Assembly (NCBI GenBank): GCA_013397695.1
Contig: VYZI01000105.1
Span: forward strand, 1,072,735 to 1,136,734
DNA: 64,000 nt
Direction: 5' to 3'
From: Centropus unirufus
Taxonomy: Eukaryota; Chordata; Aves; Cuculiformes; Centropidae
Shown here: positions 57,674-64,000 of the stretch, one piece after another
How the letters are laid out: every line of letters starts with the position of its first letter
How positions within the stretch are numbered: position 1 is the first letter of the stretch
Position numbers and translations under genes: made by a program
Notes under the pieces: generated by a model
The model's database searches: none
What the model was told of the DNA's origin: nothing
Seen by the model: only the letters and a program-made list of their open reading frames with translations

Positions 57674-59189
57674 TACTGCTTCACAGAACGGCTGTTCCTA
57701 CTCCGCAAACCTGTAGGCTGTCTGGTTTTATCCAGTTTAAGGCACAAACCTTTGAGGGACTTAATAATAACAAATATTCTGTCAGGTTGGAGGAAGTCAG
57801 AGAAAAAATATCTGGGGAACGAATTTATTTAACATTACTCAGTGTCAGTTTTAGGAGTTCATCTTCATTCCTTTAAATGGCATTCTAGTAGATTGATACC
57901 TTAAAATACCTAGGAGACATCATTGTGTTTTTTCTTTCATTTAGATGACTGAAGAAAAGCTTAATTCCATCCATGGACAGATTTTTCTGTCAAATTTCTT
58001 ACTGTTTTCTCTTTATTTTTTCTTGAGGCTAGGGACTGTGTTTTCAAATCTCCCTTCCCAAACTAACCTCCACTTACATAAACTCTTATAACTCAAAAAA
58101 GATACTGAGAACAAGGGCTAAGCCTGAGCAAACTGCCTGCAAAAGGTGTTCAAGGCTTTGATCATCCATCTGATGTTATATCCTCCTCTGTTAGACCTCA
58201 AAGGCGGTATTAAACAGGATGCTATAGAAAAGAAACCCATCTTCAAAATAAAATTGTCTTCTATCTGTTACTTTAAAATTTTCTTCTATTCCCAAAGGAT
58301 TTCTTCTAAATGTGGATTGCTAAGAAAAAGCTTTGGTTCCCTGGAATACAGCTTGGCTGGACTCACTGTGAGACAATGCTGCTGTTAGCACAGTGGCAAT
58401 AAATACAACTGTTTCTGCTTTGGTAGTAGCAGGATGTTACATTTTGCTTTTCCCCTTTAAGGTCCTTCAAATGGGTACAACAACAACTTTTTCTCCCATA
58501 GGTTGTAGGCTGCCTCTTCAGTCTGGAAACAGAAATTAGTCTGGGCCAGAGTGCCAAGTAACTCTACCTTCCACCCCCACCTTAATGATTCTATAGTAAG
58601 CATGAGGAAACTCAGAACTGCCATCTAACTCAGTGCAGAGGGCACTGGGAGAGAAAAATCATCATGGCTGGGCACTGGATGTTACCCATCCCTGGGGTAA
58701 TGAAGTCTCTCCATCTCCCACCTTTGCTCAGATTCATCCCTGGAGAGGGGCAAAGAATTTGCCCAAGAACATTGAGTTAAGAGGATGGGAGAAGTTGATT
58801 TCTAATGAGTTTGGGGGTTAATTTCTCCATAGTCTCATTCCAATGTCCCTGCTAGGAAGTCCTCCTTTGATTATTCTTCTGGCTCTTAAGCAGTCTGAGC
58901 AAACAAAGGAGCAGTTAGGCCCGTGGGATGAAATTATCTTCTCTTTCCTTAAAGGTGACTTCTAAGAGTTAAGCTTCAGAATTCTCTGGAGGTTAGTATC
59001 CCTTTTTTCCTTTTTTCATTGGATCATAGAAAGCCACAGACTTCAGTAATCTGAAGAATTTCGGCAGTGGCAGCTCCCCGAGATAAGGTATGGTAGAAAT
59101 GCAGGGAGTCCACACATACTGAAAAAACCCTGGAGAATAACACTGAAAATGGGAAGAGAATGTGAAAACAACATTTGAAGAAACAGTCA
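57674..59189. other. Unique DNA
   Basis: No gene or repeat recognised. The minus-strand 171-codon frame 59508-58993 overlaps the next element and has no domain. Confidence 0.5.
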
Positions 59190-59500
59190 AGCGGTTGATC
59201 TTATTTAGCCTAGAAACGAGAAACTTAACGGAAGCCAGGTACATGTTCTTCCAATAAAGGAGCGGGAGAGTATGGAGATCAATACTTTTGTGTCCTTGGT
59301 GACTAGAGCAACAAGAAACCTGCTCAACTCCTAGCAAAGAAGAGAAATTAGGTGCTGCAAAGGAAAATGAAGAGTGAATGTTGTCCAGAGAGATTGTGAA
59401 AACTCCTTGGATGTCTATTAGAAGACCTGAGGTAAACATTCTCCAAAGCGGTGTGGGTATCCTTGATTCTGCTTTGGTACAGAGGAAAAGGCTAGAGCAG
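59190..59500 (+). mobile_element. Decayed CR1-like LINE 3' fragment
   Basis: 'ttatttagcctagaaacgag' fits the CR1 'gtttagcctggagaagagaa' block, and 'tgtccagagagattgtgaaa' followed by 'ctccttggatgtctattag' fits 'tgcccagagaggtggtggaatctccatccttgga'. Between them the match is weak. Much more diverged than the common copies. Confidence 0.5.
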
Positions 59501-60600
59501 AGGTTCACAAATTTGGGAAGAAGAATGTACCTGAGAAGTTGGGAAGCTCCAGAAAATTACTTTCATCCTGGGTGTCTTGCTCTAACTTTGTTCTCTATTG
59601 CTTCTATCCCCAAAAGCTATCTCTTTGAAACTGTATGAAAAAAACCAACATACCACTACTCTTATCTTTGAACCAATGTGGACAGCAACATGAGAACAAA
59701 GTAACATTCAAAGGTATTCGGGTGGAATATTGAAGCGGGGTGGGGTGGAGTTACTGATCTATTCTAGAAAAGACAAACACCTCAGGATTATGAAGTCCAA
59801 AACCTTTGGGAGTGGATGACCCTTAGGTCCATTGCATCTCTTCAAAATCCACTTCTAACTAAATATTCATTGCTGACGCATCCTCTAATAAAAATGGCAT
59901 ATTGCAGTCATTTGCTGGTTGGTGCATAGAGTCTTGTCAGCTCATTCATAGCACATTTACTGCCAAATCATTCCTTTAATCATAGAACAAGAAATGTTAC
60001 ACACACCGAACAAATCTTCCTCATTAACTTGAGCGGGTTGCTACTTCAGTCTGCTATACTTCAGCTTCTATTTTCAGAGAAGGTCTTGTAACCTATTGTG
60101 TGTGTGAGTCATAGCTGTCACCACCAGGTTCTGCCAGGATGAAAACTACAGGCTAGGACTCCAATAGTGCTAGGTGCCCACTTCTGAAGATGTCTTCAGC
60201 ATCTCCACCCTGGGACAGAAATACTTGCTCTTCATTTTTACTGTGTACAGCAATCTATTGAGAGGCACTTTTTGTCCCTACCAGTCTCACCAAAGTAATT
60301 AAAAGTCCCACTCAATCTTGTAATGGGACCAGGATTTGACTCTTTATAGTCATCATACACTGGAAAAAGTAAAATAGGAATATGATTGCAAGTGCTTGAT
60401 CATCCTCAGCCTGCTTTCAGAAACCTCAAGTGTTTGCTGTCAGCTTTCGTTGGGGACAAAATAATTCAGGTTGCCATTAATAAGTGAAATCATTTTAGAT
60501 AAGGCTTAAGGGCTTTTATCCTTATGGGCTATGGACTATGACTTAGTAATGCACAGAAACATATTCTTTTCTGAATTAAGGCCCCTCGCAGACTTTTCAG
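59501..60600. other. Unique DNA
   Basis: No recognisable feature. Confidence 0.5.
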
Positions 60601-61190
60601 AGAATCATAGAATAGTTTGGATGGGAAGCCTTGCAATGAGCAGAGGCTTCAACCAGGTCGCTCAGAGTCTCATCCAACCTGACCTTAAATGCATTCAGGA
60701 ATGGAGGATATGCCATCTCTCTGGATAATCTGATCCGATGTTTCTTCATTTAAATCCAGTCTGAATCTCCCTCCTTTTAGTTTAAAAACATTACCCCTTG
60801 TCCTGTCGCTACAGTCCCTGCTAAAACATCTATCCCCATTTTTCTCATCAACCCCCTTTAAGAAATATGAGGTTCCAATGAGGCCTGCCCAGGGCCTTCT
60901 CTTTTCCAGGCTGAATAAGCACTGCTCTTTCAGCTTTTCCTCACAGGGTAGGTGTTCCAGCCCTCTGTCCAATTTTGTGGCCCTCCTCTGGATACACTCC
61001 AACAGATCAAGGTCTTTCCTGTTCTGAAGGCCCCAGAGCTGGACACATAATTCCAGGGGTGAGTCTCACCAGAGAAAAGTAGAGGGGCAGAATCACCTCC
61101 CTTGACCTGCTGTCTGCGCTTCTTTTGGTGCAACCCAGGATATAGTTGGCCTTTTGGAGCTTGAACGCACATTGCTGGCTCATGTCCTGC
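60601..61190 (-). mobile_element. CR1 LINE fragment (minus strand), about 0.6 kb
   Basis: Starts 'agaatcatagaatagtttgg' and continues through the 3' UTR into the ORF2 end, 'ctctggatacactccaacag', 'ggggcagaatcacctccctt', 'cacattgctggctcatgtcc'. The minus frame 61002-60685 is the ORF2/3' UTR read-through. Confidence 0.93.
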
Positions 61191-61195
61191 TTAAA

Positions 61196-61500
61196 AAGGA
61201 AAGGAACTTAAATGCCATCCAGTTCCAACCTCTTTGTCAATGGCAGGGACACCTCCAACTGGATCAGGTTGCTCAGAGCCTCATCTAACATGGTCTTGAA
61301 TACCTCCAGGGATGGGGCACCCATGGCTTCTCTGGGCAGCCTCTATCAGTTTCCTCACAGTAAGAAATTTCTCACAGTAAGAAGAAATTTCTCCCCAATA
61401 GCTAGCCTGAATCTACCCCCTAGATTCAGATTTAGATTCAAATCACCATCCTCCTCATTTTAGAGGGGTTCTTTTAGCAGCCCCTCTGTCATCTGAGGTC
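61196..61500 (-). mobile_element. Second CR1 LINE fragment in tandem (minus strand)
   Basis: Follows the previous copy after about five bases with the same orientation. It lacks the terminal octamers: the text starts at 'ggaaaggaacttaaatgcc'. It contains 'ggatcaggttgctcagagcc' and 'cctccagggatggggcaccc', a local duplication at 61354-61390, and a T/A-G repeat 'tagattcagatttagattca' near 61423. Confidence 0.92.
61354..61390. repeat. Short tandem duplication inside a CR1
   Basis: CTCACAGTAAGAAATTT (61354-61370) is followed directly by CTCACAGTAAGAAGAAATTT (61371-61390), differing by a 3-base insertion. Confidence 0.9.
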
Positions 61501-64000
61501 ACCAAAGAAAAGGCCAGTCATTTATTTCATATTTAAACAACCCTGGGCAAACTCACATCAAGAAAAATGAAGAATATCGAAGTTGCATGGATCAAGCCTC
61601 GTAAATAGCAAAGCCCTCCTCAGTATAAGTTTATCCCATTGTGCCACTGGTCTTGTCTCATGTTAATAAGTGTTACCACACCATTCAGTCACTTCTGACC
61701 CTCCTGTCCAGTTTGTCATTTTCTACGAGCTGCCTAGTTAACGGGGAATCCCAAAGAAACTGAAATGCCATTCTAAATTCCCTTCCTTCATACTTTTTTA
61801 GAAAAGGTTAATCTCTTATGGTTTTCTTTAGAAAAAATTTTATCTAGAGAACACAGATAAGTGATGATATATATCATGATGTCATATTCAATGGCAAGAT
61901 GGTGTCAGTTAGACAAAAAACAACTTAGAGGAATGCATATTTTCACTTTTATACTTTGTGTCCCTATGCTTGTACAGTACTTGATGATCTTAAATTTTAT
62001 AATCAGGTCAGTTCTGTCCAGTAAGTGTATAGCCTTTTCAGCACCTGGTAACCTTTTTACTTCCCATCACAATAATTTGTCACAAAGCTATCAGTTTTAT
62101 TGGGGTTGCGATTACACATTTGTACCAGACTCAATGTCTTACACATTGAAATCCACGTTGCTGGGCTTACACTCCCTCACAATCCCTCACTTAACTGTGG
62201 AAGACTTGACCCAGGGAAGATCTGTCCAAAGCAAGGTGGATATAGCCACAATATCAACCTTCTAGAGAACTCTTTTTCTCCAAAGTGAGGAATTTTCATC
62301 ATAATGTGACATTCAGAGAGACAGAGCATGGGACGCTGAATCCCAAACTGCAAGAAGTCAGATTTTCCTTTCACACTTTACAGAACTGTGAACAACATAT
62401 TCTGTTTAAGTACTTCTTTTTTTTCCACACTCATTGCTACCTTAATGCAGTATCTAAGGTTTTAATCACCTTCAGTTGTATTTTTAAGAACTATCTATGT
62501 TCTGTATCTCCAACACAAAAGTTAAAACATAAAAATATACATCCCCTTTTTTTATGGGTAGGTTAAAGTGCATAGGAGATGAAAATAATTTTGCATACAG
62601 AGATATGTTTATGGGCATGCATGTATTTAGTAAATTTTATTGTATATATCTTTTTATAACAGTATTACAATAAAGTGGCACTTCGTTTGTTAAGTGGTCT
62701 TTTTACGTGAGAGCTAATAAAAACCCACAAATGAAAGGTTATATTATACATGTTCAGAACAAGACTGGTGTATGATAAAAATGTATTTGTTTCTATTTTA
62801 ATTTGTTAAACAGAGTCATAGTTGGTATGTGAGCTGGTTTGCTGACAGAAGAGGAAAAGAATATGAAGCCAAGCCAAACCACTCCACCTACAATACAAAT
62901 TAGCTTCAATATGAAGAAGCCATTCAGTTTTTCTCCTTTTCTCAAAAAGATATTTAAATACCAATCAGAAAAACAAAGAACAAACCATTGTGTCTTATCT
63001 CATCAAAGACAGTTATGACATTAATAAATTAAAAGTTTAGATGTCCATATATTAAAAGTTTAGATGTCCTGTAATTTAAGTATTCACATTCCCCATTCTA
63101 TTTGTGGATCTGATCCAAAGCACCCTGGAGATTTCTGTTGAATATAGGGGATTTTTATCAAAATGTTATCAAGTGTCATGATAAAATCCTGCCTCTTGTG
63201 AGATACGAAAAAAAAAGTTGCTATATACAGATCTCAGCTTCTAATGAACTAAAGAACAAAAATTGCGTTTTTCATTTTGGGGGAAGGAGGCTTGAAATTG
63301 GCACTGGAATTAATCTAAAAGCTAAAAAGCAGAACTTGAAGAAGAATATTTTTCATTGCTGATTTTTCACTCGTGGGCTTTTAAGCCTGTTGGATGAATA
63401 TAACAAATGTTTCAGGTCATTCTAGTCTTCCTCCCCACATTACTCTAAAGGTCGATCATAAGAGGAACTTGGCAGTGTCTATATGTGTACATTCATGCAA
63501 TGTACGCACATGCAGCCATTCTGCTGCCAGTGGTGCCAACAAGTCCCAGACGTAGCCACTGAGTTAGACAAAACCAGGACTATATCTGCATTTTAGTTTC
63601 TTATTGAGAGTTTGCTTGACCCTACTTTCCTTCTACTCCAAGAAATGTGTTGTAAGCTTCTAATGAAAGGGGATATTAAGGACGTTCTAAAGAACACAGC
63701 ATACTCGATTCTTTCCCATAGGAGCAGCAAACTGTGCTTTTAGCATCTTGAGGGAGACCCCACAGAGGTGGGATTCTGATGAGAAACATGTGGGTAAAAA
63801 GCATCCCACAGGCTATTAACATTCTGTAAGTCCTCCAAGACAGATTATATTTGAGAATATAGGACATTATTAGAGTCTTACAGAGCATTTGGTTAGGGAA
63901 AGATGAAGAAAGATATTGAATTGACTAACCATCCTGCATCTACACGGTTATCCCTTATTTCTCGAAGATTTCCCTAAAGACGGTGAGCCCTGCCTTTCCT
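61501..64000. other. Unique A/T-rich DNA to the window edge
   Basis: No CR1, LTR or exon recognised in the last 2.5 kb. An AATAAA at 62669-62674 followed by T/GT-rich sequence could be a polyadenylation site, and a 19-base exact direct repeat lies at 63028-63069. The 134-codon frame at 61861-62265 has no domain. Confidence 0.5.
63028..63069. repeat. Direct repeat of 19 bp, period 23
   Basis: ATTAAAAGTTTAGATGTCC occurs at 63028-63046 and again at 63051-63069, separated by ATAT. Confidence 0.95.

Noticed and set aside
58993..59508. 171-codon minus-strand frame as a gene
   Set aside because: It is antisense to decayed CR1-like text and shows no domain.
1..64000. tRNA, rRNA, snRNA or microRNA genes
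   Set aside because: No cloverleaf with A/B boxes, no conserved snRNA words and no long clean hairpin was noticed by eye; a covariance-model scan would be needed to exclude small RNAs.

Overview
This window is vertebrate nuclear DNA, almost certainly from a bird. The diagnostic signal is about thirty copies of the avian LINE CR1, recognised by the 3' end (copies of the octamer ATTCTATG preceded by a 'cccttccaaccCaaaccattc'-type tail), the 3' UTR text and, in a few copies, reverse-transcriptase codons. Two solo endogenous-retrovirus LTRs of types common in bird genomes support this. I cannot name the species. There are no operons, bacterial genes, CRISPR arrays or tRNA/rRNA genes, and no protein-coding exon that I can identify with confidence. 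Nearly all open frames of 60-150 codons are chance frames, CR1 fragments or tandem-repeat artefacts.

Layout. 1-34,100: A/T-rich unique sequence (intronic or intergenic) with scattered 5'-truncated CR1 copies on both strands, a solo LTR at 9,044-9,630 with a perfect 5-bp target duplication, and a 40-base assembly gap at 21,902-21,941. 34,110-36,666: a C-rich/G-poor tandem-repeat block made of two related families, an approx. 40-bp unit (34,110-34,602) and an irregular short unit built on TGTCACACCC (34,690-36,666). 36,640-37,075: a CpG-dense promoter-like island directly abutting the repeat block. It carries a near-consensus ZNF143/SBS element, two CACGTG E-boxes, two CCAAT boxes, GC boxes and a strong minus-strand splice donor. 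37,084-64,000: A/T-rich unique sequence with more CR1 copies, an older and heavily decayed CR1-like LINE at about 50,940-52,080, an approx. 1.1-kb solo LTR at 56,548-57,673 and other decayed fragments.

Interpretation. The only gene-level feature I can support is the promoter island. If it fires leftward, its first exon would end at 36,679 and its first intron would run straight into the tandem-repeat block, giving a transcript rich in GGGTGTGACA-type sequence. It may equally be bidirectional. Everything else reads as repeat-laden introns or intergenic DNA. The best candidates for something new are the promoter/tandem-repeat junction and a possible conserved element near 25.4-25.7 kb. An exon-like block on the minus strand near 46.4-46.5 kb is weaker. 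Repeat family assignments are from pattern recognition only; no alignment or database search was possible, and boundaries are approximate (usually +/-10-20 bases) unless a duplication or motif fixes them.
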